A DNA stretch of 64,000 nucleotides from Labia minor (Eukaryota; Arthropoda; Insecta; Dermaptera; Spongiphoridae), in contig OY720344.1 of NCBI GenBank assembly GCA_963082975.1, forward strand, positions 8,977,580 through 9,041,579, in the 5' to 3' direction. Numbering within the stretch: position 1 is the stretch's first letter; each line of letters opens with the position of its first letter. Below, one piece after another: positions 12,601 through 23,089 of this stretch. Both the position numbers and the translations under genes were made by a program. The notes beneath the pieces were generated by a model. That model was not told the origin of the DNA. It saw only the letters and a list, made by a program, of their open reading frames with translations, and did not search any database.

Positions 12601-15600
12601 TAAACCACCCAAACCAAATTTGACAAAATCTGAGATGCGTGCTCTGAAGGAAATTAGAAACGATGACTCTCTAAAGATTATCCCTGCCGACAAAGGTAAC
12701 GCCACTGTTGTAATGAATACAGTGGATTATAAACAAAAAATGGAAAATATTTTGAATTCTTCTACCTACGAAATACAGAAAAAAGATCCAACGGATAAAT
12801 TCTGTAGAAAACTAAAATCAATAATAAAGAATCTACCTATTGAGGAAAAAGATAAAGATAAATTAAAACCGAAAGATCCACAAATACCAAAAATATACGG
12901 TAATCCCAAAATCCATAAAACCAACAAACCTTTAAGACCAATAGTTAGTCAAATCAATTCAGTGACTTACAACTCATCAAAATATCTAGCACATTTGTTA
13001 AAACCATTTACAGGTACTAATTTTTCATACGTTAAAAATTCCACCCACTTAGTAGAAATGTTATCAAAAGTAGAAATTACAAAAAATGATATATTGGTGA
13101 GTCTGGATGTGGACTCCTTGTACACAAATGTTCCTATTGACGAGACCATTGAGATTATAAAATCAAACATTACATTAGATAAAAATACTCTCGAATTAAT
13201 AGAATTTTGCCAAAAATCTACATACTTTATTTATGATAAAAAGATTTATAAGCAAAAAGAAGGATGTGCTATGGGTAGTCCACTAAGCCCAGTATTCGCT
13301 AACATATTCATGGAAGAATTTGAATCAAAATTGGTCAATAATGCAATAAAGAAACCAAAACTGTTTCTTAGATATGTGGATGATATTTTGATGATTTGGC
13401 CTCATGGTAAGGATTCTTTAGTTAAATTTGTAGAAGCAGCAAATAATTTACATAAAAATATAAAACTAAGCGTTGAATGGGAAATAAATGAAGAGTTACC
13501 GTTTCTTGATGTATTAATTAAAAAGAAACAGAATAGATTAAGGTTTGATATTTTCAGGAAAACAACTCACACCAACAGATATATCCACGCAGATTCCCAC
13601 CACCATCCATCACAAAAATATGGAGTGATAAAAACACTGCACAAAAGAGCCGAAGAGATATGCTCAAATGAAAACATTAAAAAAGAAAAACAACGATTGA
13701 AGGAAGCTTTCATAAACAATGGCTTCTCGGAATATGAAATTAGGAAATTCAGTAAAACAAAAAAGACAGAAATCAAAAATGAAAATGAAAAACCAATATA
13801 CAGATCACAAATAACATTACCTTATATAAAAGGAACAACAGAAAAAATAGCGTCAAAATTGAGGAAACACAACATCAGAGTAACATATAAACCTCATAAA
13901 CAAATGTCTTCTCTCACCTCAAATATAAAAGACAAAATTAAAAACGAAAATAATGGAGTTTATAAGGTAACTTGTGAATGCAAAAAAGTATACATTGGTG
14001 AAACAAGTAGAAAGATTTCTACAAGACTGTCTGAACATGAGAGAGCCATTAGATTGAAACATCCAAATCAATCAGCAATTGCAGAACATGCCTTAACAAC
14101 AGGACATAAAATAAATTTAGATAATGTAGAAACACTTCATATTGAAAATAATTGGTGGAAAAGAAAAATAAAAGAATCTATAGAAATTGATAATCATCCC
14201 AATAATATTAACAAAGAGGATGGATATAGACTTAATAAGATGTGGAACATAGTGTTGGATGAGTAAAATTTGTCAGATTAAATTAAATATAATTAATCTA
14301 ATGTGTATTTGTGTATATATCTTGATTATGGAAATAATTTAGTATCTTCATTTTAGAGACATAATGCACTATCATACTTCTTGATTGTAAACGCTTGCTT
14401 TGACAATTGCTGCTGACTTCATGTTGAGATTAAGAATTGGCGGTAAAAATTGGAGCCAAAAATTGGCGCCAATATCACTGCCTATATAAGAGGTGACGTG
14501 TCCCGACATGCATCAGTCCGCTTGAATCGGAGCAAGCGTACGGTTACTTGAAAACGACTGCAGAATAAGCAGTTGAAACGTTGTACAATTATTTTAATTT
14601 AATAAATAATTTTATACAAATAATGTGGTCTTTTAATAAAAATTCTCTTAATAAGATTTTTTTAAATGCCAATAATAAAATTTTTCTCCAGAATTATCTT
14701 CTTTAATGTATAGCCCTTTTTTATGTATTTTATGATCTTTAAGATATTTGACATTATATTCTTGATTTTATATAAAAGTAATTAATATTAAACGATATTA
14801 AATAACTTATTTCCGACACTATTATTATTTGATAAAATGAATAATACAGACTTTCTAATTTTATTAAAGAAATTCTATTTATTAATAAGAGAAAGCTCTT
14901 ATTTTCACAAAATCCTTGAGGAGGCATTTATAAAGTATTTATTATTTGTAATTAATAAATTTAATTTGTTTTTATACATCTCAGCATACTTACTTTCAAA
15001 AAAATTTATATATTTCCAAGAGAATCATATTATTTGTAGAATTGTTTTTGTTGTTATTCACATTTGTAATTTCTAAACAGTTTTTTTTCAATTATTATTG
15101 TTTTTTTTTATTAATGACTGATAGCAAGTTGCAATTCTTGATATTAATGAAGCTCAGGGTGGAATATCCGCGAAAAACCTAAATAATGAATTTGGAGCAA
15201 ACAAAGTATTCTTCATAAAATGTGATGTATCGAAAAAAGAGGATCATGAAGGTATATAAAACATAGTATTAATAATATTAAAAAAAGTACTTTATGAAAT
15301 ATAATCTAATCTTTTTTATTTAAAATTTTCTATTCCTTTTCTGTACAATATATCTTACTTTTTCGGTTTTTTTTTGGAATGGATTGTATTTTCAACAAAT
15401 AAATAAATTTTTATATGCATATAAAATAATTAAATGTTTTAAAAATAAAAATTTCAGAAAAATTAAAAATGGCTGTTGATAAACTTGGTGGTTTAGATAT
15501 TTTAATTAATAATGCTGGAATATTGAATGATGGCCAATGGGAACTCACAATTGATATTAATATAGTAAGATGTATAAATATTTATTTTTTTTTAATAAAT

Positions 15601-17521
15601 TTCTATTTCTAAATAAAATGAATATTATTGTTTAGAATGCTCTAGTCAGAGGAACAATATTTGCCATTGAATTTATGGGTAAAGATAAAGGAGGGAAAGG
15701 TGGTACTGTCGTCAATATCGGATCGATTGCTGGTCTTATGCCAATTCCATCTTGTCCTGTTTATACTGCGAGTAAAGCTGCCGTTATATTATTATCTCGA
15801 AGTTTTGGGGTATGTTTTTTTTTTTTTTAAATAATAATATATTTATGTTGTTCTGTTATACATCATTGTTTTAGAACGTTAACAAAATTTTATATAATCT
15901 TATACTTATTATAATTATATTTTTCAAAAGATTTAATCATAGTAATTCTTGATTAGTAAGTAATAGGATTTTTCATATACCTATACATAAAAATGCGTAA
16001 GTTCTTTTAACAAATTATCTTTAAGAATAAATTCAATGAATTTTATCATTTATTTTATAAAAGCTTTTTTCAATGAATGATCATATAATTCTGAGGTAGT
16101 TTAGAACAGGCCTGGCCAACCCGGGGCCCACCGTGAAAAATTGTGCGGCCCGCCAGTTAACTTTATATTTCTTTTATAACTTTCATTTCTCTTTTGTATA
16201 TTAAAAAACAGAGCATATAATTGAAATAATTATAATTAATTATTTTTTTTTATTTAAAATATGTTCTACAATTTTTAAACTACATATTTGATTCCATAAA
16301 AAGGAAGAAAAAAGTTAGAAATAACAGTAATTAATAGAGAATATATTGAATTCGATAATCGTTTTTGCAGAAGTGAGAAAATATGATAAATTATTTGAAA
16401 TATTTTCATGTCCATTTCTTGTTGAAGTGGATAGTGTTCCCGAAAATTTGCAAATGGAACTAATTGAGTTGCAAAGTAACAGCGGATTAGAGCGAATTTT
16501 TTAATTCACTACAAAAACTCCACTACAAATTTTTATAATAAATAGGTCACATCTGTAAAATATCCCAACTTAAGATATTTGGCTCAACGAGTTCTAAGTG
16601 CTTTCGGATCAACGTGGAGTATTTTTTTCCAAAATGAAATTTGCAAAAAGTTCATCAGGTTCTTCGATAACTGATATTAATTTAGAAAATCAACTATCAA
16701 TATCAAACATAAATGTAGATTTAAAAAAGTTAAGTGAAAAAAAAAAGAAAAACAAATTTCACATTAGATAGGACTCGAAATTTAATTGAAACAATAAAGA
16801 GTTTATTCATAAATTACGTATTTTATTTTATTTCTTTTAAATTTTTAAAAGCACGTTTCCCTAAAATGCGGCCCCTGTATAGCATTGCTCCTAATCAGAG
16901 GCCCATGGAGTCATTTGGGTTGACGAGGCCTGGTTTAGAACAATATTAATAAAAGTAAACTATAATGATGAGGATTTAAAAAGACATGTATTGATAAATA
17001 AAATTAATATAAATAGATGAATATATTTAATTATTTAAATAATAATAAAAATATATAATTAAATTCCTATTTGAATTAATATTTTTATTAAATGAATTTT
17101 TAAAAATGTAAGTATTTTCAATTTTTATAATATATTTATATAAACCCTAATTAATTATTGATTTGTTTAAGGACAACATATATTTTGACCGGACTGGAGT
17201 AAGAGTTATGGCAATTTGCCCAGGAGTAACTGATACTCCCCTTATAAGTGAAGCTGATAAAAGACAAAGAAATCAAGAAGATAATAAAACTATGACTGAT
17301 ATATTAAAACAATTACAGACACAACCGTAAGCTGCAATTTTTGTAAATATTAAAATTTATTCTACTAATTATTATAAATAATTAATTCTAGGCCTTCATT
17401 TGTGGCTGAAAACATGATGAAATTGATTGAAACGGGAAATTCAGGTGAAGTTTTTGTTTGTGAAGATGGAAAACCTTTATATAAAATTGAATTTCCTCAT
17501 TATAATACTTTCAAATGTTAG
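6627..17521 (+). CDS. Short-chain dehydrogenase, 15-hydroxyprostaglandin dehydrogenase [NAD(+)]-like
   Basis: Six exons: 6627-6719, 15125-15251, 15458-15564, 15636-15809, 17172-17326, 17392-17521. All introns are GT-AG and the joined frame is open, 261 residues, the usual length for this family. Classical SDR motifs are present: TGAASGIG at residues 11-18 (NAD binding), INNAG at 90-94, and the catalytic triad Ser139, Tyr152 and Lys156 (YTASK), at nearly the same positions as in human HPGD. The expected role is NAD-dependent oxidation of a hydroxy group on an eicosanoid or related lipid or alcohol in the cytosol; insect members are often of unknown substrate. Intron 1 is 8405 bp because of a Penelope array, and intron 4 carries a hAT relic. 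Start: the ATG at 6627 is 5' of the Rossmann strand with no upstream alternative in frame. Poly(A) signals follow near 17575-17600. Confidence 0.93.
7612..8962 (-). pseudogene. Inverted, truncated Penelope ORF copy
   Basis: Encodes the same protein as the tandem copies from the LRPIVS region of the reverse transcriptase to the C-terminus. It is cut at 8962, where it joins head-to-head with the pLTR of the first full copy. A run of seven T at 8792-8798 replaces the six A of the full copy, a one-base insertion that shifts the frame; downstream of it the frame is open for 390 codons, including YVDD and the GIY-YIG domain. No own N-terminus, so it is a dead copy. Confidence 0.93.
9025..9032 (+). 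promoter_or_regulatory. TATA box of the Penelope pLTR
   Basis: TATATAAG lies 133 bp upstream of the first ATG of the retroelement ORF and is repeated at the same place in the second unit (11754-11761) and in the 3' partial pLTR. Likely core promoter of the element; not proven. Confidence 0.5.
9089..9128 (+). ncRNA. Degenerate hammerhead-ribozyme-like fold in Penelope pLTR
   Basis: CTTGAAAA, a 7-bp helix CGACTGC/GCAGTTG closing an AGAATAA loop, then GAAACGTTGTAC. This is the order of a minimal type-I hammerhead (CUGANGA, helix II, GAAA, tiny helix III, cleavage triplet), which Penelope-like elements are known to carry. Here CUGANGA reads UUGAAAA, with two core changes, and the helix may overlap the G of GAAA, so activity is doubtful. 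Repeated at 11818-11857 and 14547-14586. Confidence 0.4.
9165..11537 (+). CDS. Penelope-like element reverse transcriptase + GIY-YIG endonuclease (copy 1)
   Basis: The first ATG is at 9165, giving 790 residues; the open frame reaches further 5' only through non-ATG codons. The N-terminal ~250 residues are Asn/Lys-rich. Next comes the PLE motif IIPADKGNATVV, then PKIHK..LRPIVS, then reverse-transcriptase motif A with Asp405 and Asp407 (DVDSLYTN), motif B GCAMGSPLSPVFAN, motif C YVDD at 494-497 and motif D LPFLDV. The C-terminal ~100 residues (from about 688) are a GIY-YIG nuclease: GVYKV, a Cys pair, KVYIGET, Arg and His-Glu residues. The enzyme makes cDNA at a nicked target and the nuclease provides the nick. 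All catalytic motifs are intact. Confidence 0.95.
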   Translation: MWSFNKNSLNNYQNNHKSFNKYIYEKYNLKIQKQVRSYDGLIVKKAKLLSSLNFLKRCRDQDIIPKGFYIKRVVYTKRATSIYNNASLALLRERITNIRQVLFTLDTDLFNIYNNLKSVLTQEEISYLQHVSQTHFKFTHKKQTDIQKSKFDKLSFNKTKTSIQNFDNNKLVVNLSNKSLDKNTISVLAKGPKFSIAPNKIPKIEIVSSIESSLYNLPNNIAEEIRFDTINILKNAKPPKPNLTKSEMRALKEIRNDDSLKIIPADKGNATVVMNTVDYKQKMENILNSSTYEIQKKDPTDKFCRKLKSIIKNLPIEEKDKDKLKPKDPQIPKIYGNPKIHKTNKPLRPIVSQINSVTYNSSKYLAHLLKPFTGTNFSYVKNSTHLVEMLSKVEITKNDILVSLDVDSLYTNVPIDETIEIIKSNITLDKNTLELIEFCQKSTYFIYDKKIYKQKEGCAMGSPLSPVFANIFMEEFESKLVNNAIKKPKLFLRYVDDILMIWPHGKDSLVKFVEAANNLHKNIKLSVEWEINEELPFLDVLIKKKQNRLRFDIFRKTTHTNRYIHADSHHHPSQKYGVIKTLHKRAEEICSNENIKKEKQRLKEAFINNGFSEYEIRKFSKTKKTEIKNENEKPIYRSQITLPYIKGTTEKIASKLRKHNIRVTYKPHKQMSSLTSNIKDKIKNENNGVYKVTCECKKVYIGETSRKISTRLSEHERAIRLKHPNQSAIAEHALTTGHKINLDNVETLHIENNWWKRKIKESIEIDNHPNNINKEDGYRLNKMWNIVLDE
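11894..14266 (+). CDS. Penelope-like element reverse transcriptase + GIY-YIG endonuclease (copy 2)
   Basis: Identical in translation to the first full copy, offset by exactly 2729 bp, with the same ATG and stop. Both catalytic modules are intact. Its own pLTR lies at 11692-11930, so the two copies share one pLTR between them, a typical tandem Penelope arrangement. Confidence 0.95.
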   Translation: MWSFNKNSLNNYQNNHKSFNKYIYEKYNLKIQKQVRSYDGLIVKKAKLLSSLNFLKRCRDQDIIPKGFYIKRVVYTKRATSIYNNASLALLRERITNIRQVLFTLDTDLFNIYNNLKSVLTQEEISYLQHVSQTHFKFTHKKQTDIQKSKFDKLSFNKTKTSIQNFDNNKLVVNLSNKSLDKNTISVLAKGPKFSIAPNKIPKIEIVSSIESSLYNLPNNIAEEIRFDTINILKNAKPPKPNLTKSEMRALKEIRNDDSLKIIPADKGNATVVMNTVDYKQKMENILNSSTYEIQKKDPTDKFCRKLKSIIKNLPIEEKDKDKLKPKDPQIPKIYGNPKIHKTNKPLRPIVSQINSVTYNSSKYLAHLLKPFTGTNFSYVKNSTHLVEMLSKVEITKNDILVSLDVDSLYTNVPIDETIEIIKSNITLDKNTLELIEFCQKSTYFIYDKKIYKQKEGCAMGSPLSPVFANIFMEEFESKLVNNAIKKPKLFLRYVDDILMIWPHGKDSLVKFVEAANNLHKNIKLSVEWEINEELPFLDVLIKKKQNRLRFDIFRKTTHTNRYIHADSHHHPSQKYGVIKTLHKRAEEICSNENIKKEKQRLKEAFINNGFSEYEIRKFSKTKKTEIKNENEKPIYRSQITLPYIKGTTEKIASKLRKHNIRVTYKPHKQMSSLTSNIKDKIKNENNGVYKVTCECKKVYIGETSRKISTRLSEHERAIRLKHPNQSAIAEHALTTGHKINLDNVETLHIENNWWKRKIKESIEIDNHPNNINKEDGYRLNKMWNIVLDE
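14665..15124 (+). other. Remaining 3' part of dehydrogenase intron 1
   Basis: AT-rich intron sequence. The reading frame at 14837-15076 has no recognisable domain and lies inside the intron; nothing else seen. Confidence 0.6.
16107..16932 (+). mobile_element. hAT element relic in dehydrogenase intron 4
   Basis: 826 bp bounded by the inverted ends CAGGCCTGGCCAACCC and the complement of CAGGCCTCGTCAACCC (two mismatches), flanked by the exact 8-bp duplication GTTTAGAA at 16099-16106 and 16933-16940. The interior keeps pieces of a hAT transposase C-terminus: LQMELIELQ, then YPNLRYLAQRVLSAFGSTW, then FSKMKFAKSSSGSSITD with a Leu-Asn-rich tail, in different frames with stops. This is the dimerisation region of GTF2IRD2/ZBED-like hAT transposases. 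It is dead. Confidence 0.9.
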
Positions 17522-18186
17522 AATTTTGTACATATTTATATTTCTTCTTTTCTTAATATATATATATATATATATAAATAAAAAAATTCAAATAAAAATA
17601 AATTTAATTTTTTAATTTCTTTTCTTTTGAATAACTTATTAGAAGAATTTTTGTAGATATAAATATAAATAATTACAGAATTTATTATCTTAACATAAAT
17701 ATTCAGTATTTAAATTTATTTGTTTTATAACTTATCCATTGTTTTATACATATATTTTATATTATTTATCAGTTGTTATCTAGGGTGACTTATTCTGATG
17801 AATTAGCTATTTGTTATATATGGTTGACTAGGTTTAATTTTTATATTTATTTAAATTATTAATATTGTGTGAATATGAAATTAAATTTTTACATAACAAT
17901 AAATAAGTATTTTATAAGTAATTTTAATTAATATAGTAACATGCGTTTATTAATAAATTTTAATTAAGATTTATTTATTAATATATATATATTTATCTAT
18001 ATAAAAATAAAAAATTCAATAATATATTATTGTTATTTATGTTAAAATGATAATATATAGATATATAGATATATGATGAATGAATATCGGATAAAATTTA
18101 CAAGAAACATTCCAACAACCAAGTACAACAAAATAAAATTTTTAATGAGTATTCAATTTAATATTAAATTTAATGTTAAATCAGTC
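17522..18186. other. Intergenic region between convergent genes
   Basis: The dehydrogenase (+) and POMT1 (-) converge here. The region holds AATAAA-like signals near 17575-17600, TA microsatellites and otherwise AT-rich DNA. No further gene seen. Confidence 0.6.
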
Positions 18187-21100
18187 TTATCGATGAATTA
18201 TAAAGTCCCAAGAATCACGCCATCTCAGGGACATGATTTGTGATGCAGAAAGGGGTTGATGTCCATAAGCAAATACCGAAAATTTCCGAAAGACATAGAG
18301 AACAAGTGAACACCAAACAAATAATGTCACTCTAAAAACAATAATCAACCAACGTCGATAGGGCGGGTTGCTAGACCTAAAAAATAATAAACAACTTTTT
18401 CTATAATTATCGAATTAATTTTAGACATATATATAATTTAACGTGCAGGGTCTGGTAAGGAGGTTGAAAAGATACCAGAATGATAATGTCTGGTAATGTA
18501 ACAGAAAGGGGCTACTTAAGATTATTTTAAGAAAACATTTTCCAGGTCGCGATTTCTTTATGTAGAAATGCCAAATAGCTTATTCGATCTTCAGTGCGTT
18601 ATTTATTTTAGGGGTACCTAAATGTCAGATTTATATTGATAAAAAATGTACTCTAAAAAATAAAATTTGAAATTTATTTTAAAAAAATATATCTGATTGT
18701 TTCCTGCCGGACCCCGTATTATTATCGCAAAAACATATTAAATTATACATATACAGGAATTAAAATATTAATTTACCATATGAAACGATTAAGATGATCA
18801 ATGCAAGCAGCGAGCAAAAGAGATTTATAAACAGAAGCTGGTAAATAATGATGAAGAAAAAGTGTTCGTTCAGTAAGAAAATATGGAAACCAGTTTATAG
18901 CCCAACCAATTAAAAACACCTGTAAAAGAAATTATAATTAATTTATGTTATGGACCAAATTAAATTTCTTTTCTAAAATTGTTAGAACTTTTTAACTTTC
19001 TTTATTATAAAATTAAATAATAGTTTTATTGTCAGACAAACATGTTTTAGAAATACTTTAATTTAAATTTTGATAAATTTTAAACATAAATAAAGAACAA
19101 TTTATTTAAAATTATGATCAATGAAAAATATTTTAAAAGTATTAAACTCGATTTTTTCAATTTAGTCATCAATATGAGAATATTCATAGAAATTATGATT
19201 ATAATAAAATTGGATTTTATTAAATATGCTTACCCTTCCTGGTTGTAAAAAGCTTTGCCAAGCTGTTTCTGAAATATCGAAAAATCCACGCTGACGTCTG
19301 CCTAGTTGTCCAATTAGAATTATAATATATAATAGCGCCATTAATGTACCTGTCCACCAAACGACTATATTACCAATTAAATGGATTTGTGCCTAAAAAA
19401 ATGTTATAAAATAAGTCGTCATTTTTTAATATATTTTTTTTAAAAAAAATTTAAATACGTTTGATGATGATGCAAGCCAATAAGCGAGAGGTCGATACAT
19501 TAATGGCCAATCCCAAGGTTCTGATGCATAGGCATGTGTATTTCCAGGGTTAGAAGTACTTCCTCCCATCCACATTTTATATTCTAATTCACGCCATTTG
19601 GACCAAAATGAAAGTCGAGATGGCTCTGTTGGGATCATTTCAGCTCTTAATAAATCACGTTCTCGATCTTTGGGATCCTCCCAACGTGTATATCTACAAA
19701 ATAGAAAAGAAAAATATTACTACATTGAAAGAAACTCATAATGACAAATAATGTCTTAGAAACTTTAAGAGAATCTAGATGGTACTGGAGTATGAATGAC
19801 ATGTATTGTTGGTTGCGGATAATCTGGGTAAATTTAAAAAATAACTTTTGTGGTTGAATTCCAGTTCTTTTTATATATTAATTTAAAATCTTATTTATTC
19901 GTAAAGTAATAAAAAGATAAAATAATATAATGAAATCGTGGAACTTGGAAAATATTATTAATCCAAATCAACCAACAAGAGCACAAAATAAGTTATTAAA
20001 TATATATATATATCTATTCTATTTCTATTGATATATATCATAATATATATATTTTATTTTTATTCACATTTAATATCAAGACTAAATACACAAACATAAT
20101 AAATTATGGATATTCTAATAGAAAAATGTACAATTCTAAAAATATACCTGTGTTCTTCAACATTCCAAACTGCATGGTCATGGGTAAGTTCTTGTGATGT
20201 TGCTATCTCATGTTGATTAAAAGCCCAAGGAGGTAGTTGACGTCCTGTATATCTTAATGCTTGGTTAGTAGTTACATGAATAAGACGTACTTGTGATTGA
20301 ATAGCATGCCAAGCACCATCAGATCCAGAAGAATCTCCATTAAGAATTTCAACACGCCATAATGCTTGGGCTGGCATTGAAACATTATAATCTATATAAC
20401 ATGAAACCTATGAAATAAAGATTTTTCCTTAAACATTCCATTTTTATATAATTGGCTTAATTATAGATAAAATCAATTTTGTATAATAGAAATTATGAGA
20501 AAGAATATTTATGAGAATAGCTAAACTATAGTATTTGTGATCACCTCTTGCATTTGTGGGGAAACTGGAGCTGCCACATCATGAGAATTTAATGCCCTGC
20601 TTGTCATTCCATGAACTAATTCAATAACATCACCATGTTTAATAATATCGATAGAACCTTCTCCACCTTAAAATTTCAATATATTTAATTAGAATTTAGA
20701 ATAATTATAGAAATACACAAACTTAAACTTAAAAAATTGATTAATAATATTCTACTTAGGTAAATCTATCCAATGACAAGACAAAATGTTTGAATTACCT
20801 GGAACACGAAGAGATTCCACACCAGGACGTTTTACAATCCACCAATTATTAACATCTTTGAACGAATAACAGGTAACTTGTTGTTGATGCGAAGAGCCTC
20901 TTCCATCAGAATAACGAATTGGATAAACTTGACTGTGTGAATGAAGCCAACAAGCTCTTCCATGGGTGTGACGAAGTGTAACCTATATATATTTATATAT
21001 AAAAGTATATATAGATTAATTTCTATTTATTTCATTCAAAATTAATTTCTATTGTTTGATTCATTTTATTACTTGAGAGCCATGAGCTACAAGCAAAGGT

Positions 21101-22809
21101 TGGCCTCTGGTAATGGAAGCTAAGCCACCTTCAAGCGATGCTTGAAATGCACTGGTCATGACATGGTCATGGGGACCGGCACGTATAAGAACAGTCATAT
21201 GACACCACCAAATTGTAAGGTAGGTTGTCATAAAAGCCAGCGTTGCAAATAAAGTACGAGCTGTTAATATTGTAGCTATTAATTTTCCAGATTTATCCCT
21301 GTCCCCCATTAATTTCCATCCTTGTCGAAAAGAAATCCAAACTCCTAGAATCGTGCTAAGAAGACCAGCCTAGGAAGGAAATGAATTCAATAAAATTAAA
21401 GATAAGGATCGTTATAAAAAAATATCACTGAACCTGTTTAATTGCCGAAGCACAAGCAAAAGAAATACCGGCTGCCGAAAGCCAAAAACATCGAATTATC
21501 TCTCTTTGATTTCGGTCTGCTCTTAAAACAGCGAGTAAACCCAAAAGAGAGAAGGTCATTAACATTGGTTCCATTAAAACAAATCGAGATTGAACAAGCC
21601 AAGCAGAATCCACAATAAAAAGAAATCCAGCTAAAGCAGCAGCCCATCGGGAAGATCCTACTGCTCGCGAGGTATGATAGGCTAATGGCGCAATGAATGA
21701 ACCAAAAATTGCAGGAACAATTCTCAGTGCCCAAACTGGAACCGAGGCAGCATAATCAGCTCCTATTTTATCAGGACGGTTACTTCCTAAAAAAAAAAAA
21801 ATTCAACGAAGAAAAGAATATTTAGTGTGATTTTTAATAAATAGTAAATGATAATTGTTCAGATTAGTTGTCATGTTATGGATTTGTATAAAACTTTACC
21901 AGTGGATTCTTTGTTAATTCTAAAGAAACTTACCTTTTTTCCGGGTAGCTTCTAGTTTAAGAGATAAAAATTATTAAAATTTGCATATAAATCCATTGAT
22001 ATTCTATTTAGTTACCAAGTTTTATTAATTTGACCGGCAGAGGGCTCCACTATTTTTATAATTTTTTTTTTTGAGGGGGAGAGTTCCTGTTCGGAATAGA
22101 TATCGAAAAATTAAAAAGTTAATTAATTAAATAAACTCTCGTAAACTAGAAGAGAGCGAGAAATATTGCATAAGGAAAGTTTCTTTGGAATTAAACAAGG
22201 AATCCACTAGCAAAGTTTTATACAAATAAATAAAATGAATAAATAAAATACCATCATATCCGGCAATGAAGGCTGCAGCAGCGATCAGTTGCTTTCCAAA
22301 AGGTGGGTGAGTATCAAAATAAAATATTCTTCGGATATACATAGCGACATGTTTCACAAAGTGTAATTCATCAAAAACAACGCTTCGTGGTTGATCTAAT
22401 CGATAGAGTCGTGATAATAGTGCGATTCCAAAAAGAATCCAACTGATTAAATCAATCTCTAAATGTAGGGTGAACCATTTCTGCGATGGTGTCTAAGATA
22501 ATGAAAAAAAAACAAAAATAGATAAAATAGAAAAATTTAGAATGATAATAATAATAATAATAATAATAGATAAATAGCGTTTAAAAAATATAGAAAATAT
22601 TAATAAAAAGTAAATTCCAAGAAAAATAATTTACAAGAAAAAAACTAAATTAAAGTAATTAATTAAAGAATAAATTATTGTTTTTCTAGTACCTCCAATA
22701 TTTCTGGTGTGATTTTTTTATTGTCTTCTGTTGATTTTTCAATTCTTTTTTTCTCCTCATTCGCCTTGGGAATTTTTATACAATTTGTTTTTCTTTTAAT
22801 CACTTCCAT
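18187..22809 (-). CDS. POMT1: Protein O-mannosyltransferase 1 (Drosophila rotated abdomen orthologue)
   Basis: Eleven exons on the minus strand: 22693-22809, 22252-22492, 21434-21786, 21073-21369, 20799-20982, 20545-20666, 20148-20407, 19459-19693, 19234-19392, 18777-18919, 18187-18376. GT-AG introns and consistent phases give 766 residues. It is an ER-membrane GT39 enzyme that, with POMT2, transfers mannose from dolichyl-phosphate-mannose to Ser/Thr of proteins such as dystroglycan. The first luminal loop has Asp80-Glu81 (FDELHF, catalytic) and FDTHPPFGK (98-106). Then come several membrane spans, [23 protein letters not shown] repeats ([36 protein letters not shown]) and C-terminal spans with LFLHHYLPA and LRWRDSWD. 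These MIR and C-terminal motifs match POMT1 rather than POMT2. Intron 2 holds a long-TIR element. Confidence 0.95.
21881..22230. mobile_element. Long-TIR MITE, family T, in POMT1 intron 2
   Basis: Begins ATTTGTATAAAACTTTACCAG then TGGATTCTTTG and ends with the inverted match CAAGGAATCCACTAGCAAAG. The interior has the TTTGCATATAAATCCATTG segment shared with 36650-36720, 39140-39200 and 46390-46905. No ORF. It fills most of the 465-bp intron. Confidence 0.7.
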
Positions 22810-23029
22810 TTTATTTGAATTTTAAATATATTTCATTTTTTAATCTATTAGTTTTAGTTTGGAATTGATAAATTCTCATTTATAAAAATTCATAAAATTT
22901 CGAAAAAAATAAAAATTGTAAACGTGATTTAAATATCTATAACGGTATACATATGTAAGAGAAATTGCATACGATGTCAATTTTTTAATGTGTTAGTGAG
23001 AAACCGTAAGAAGTTCTATTGGTGTTTAC

Positions 23030-23075
23030 CCGGAATATCTTGACAGATGGCAAGGCCCTTAGTACGTGGCTCCAT
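23030..23075 (-). other. Candidate small exon upstream of POMT1
   Basis: A 46-nt GC-richer island bounded by a good acceptor (TATATTTCAG) and donor (CCGG/GTAAAC) on the minus strand, about 220 bp upstream of the POMT1 start codon. It begins with ATG and is open (MEPRTKGLAICQDIPG). Joining it to the POMT1 leader would meet a stop, so if used it is a 5' UTR exon; it could also belong to another transcript. Confidence 0.35.
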
Positions 23076-23089
23076 CTGAAATATAGCAT

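Larger units (their letters stand above)
7171..14654 (+). mobile_element. Penelope-like element array (inverted partial + two tandem copies)
   Basis: Structure: 7171-8962 inverted, truncated copy; 8963-11691 full unit (2729 bp); 11692-14420 second full unit; 14421-14654 a further partial pLTR. The sequence AAGATTTTTTTA flanks the array at 7159-7170 and 14653-14664, a 12-bp target-site duplication overlapping the element by about 2 bp. A truncated inverted copy plus tandem copies sharing a pLTR is the hallmark insertion form of Penelope-like elements. The two full units give identical proteins and I see no nucleotide difference, implying a very recent insertion. It lies wholly inside intron 1 of the dehydrogenase gene. 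Confidence 0.95.

Noticed and set aside
18187-22809. POMT2 rather than POMT1
   Set aside because: Length suits both, but [21 protein letters not shown] and the LRW.DSWD ending are as I know POMT1.
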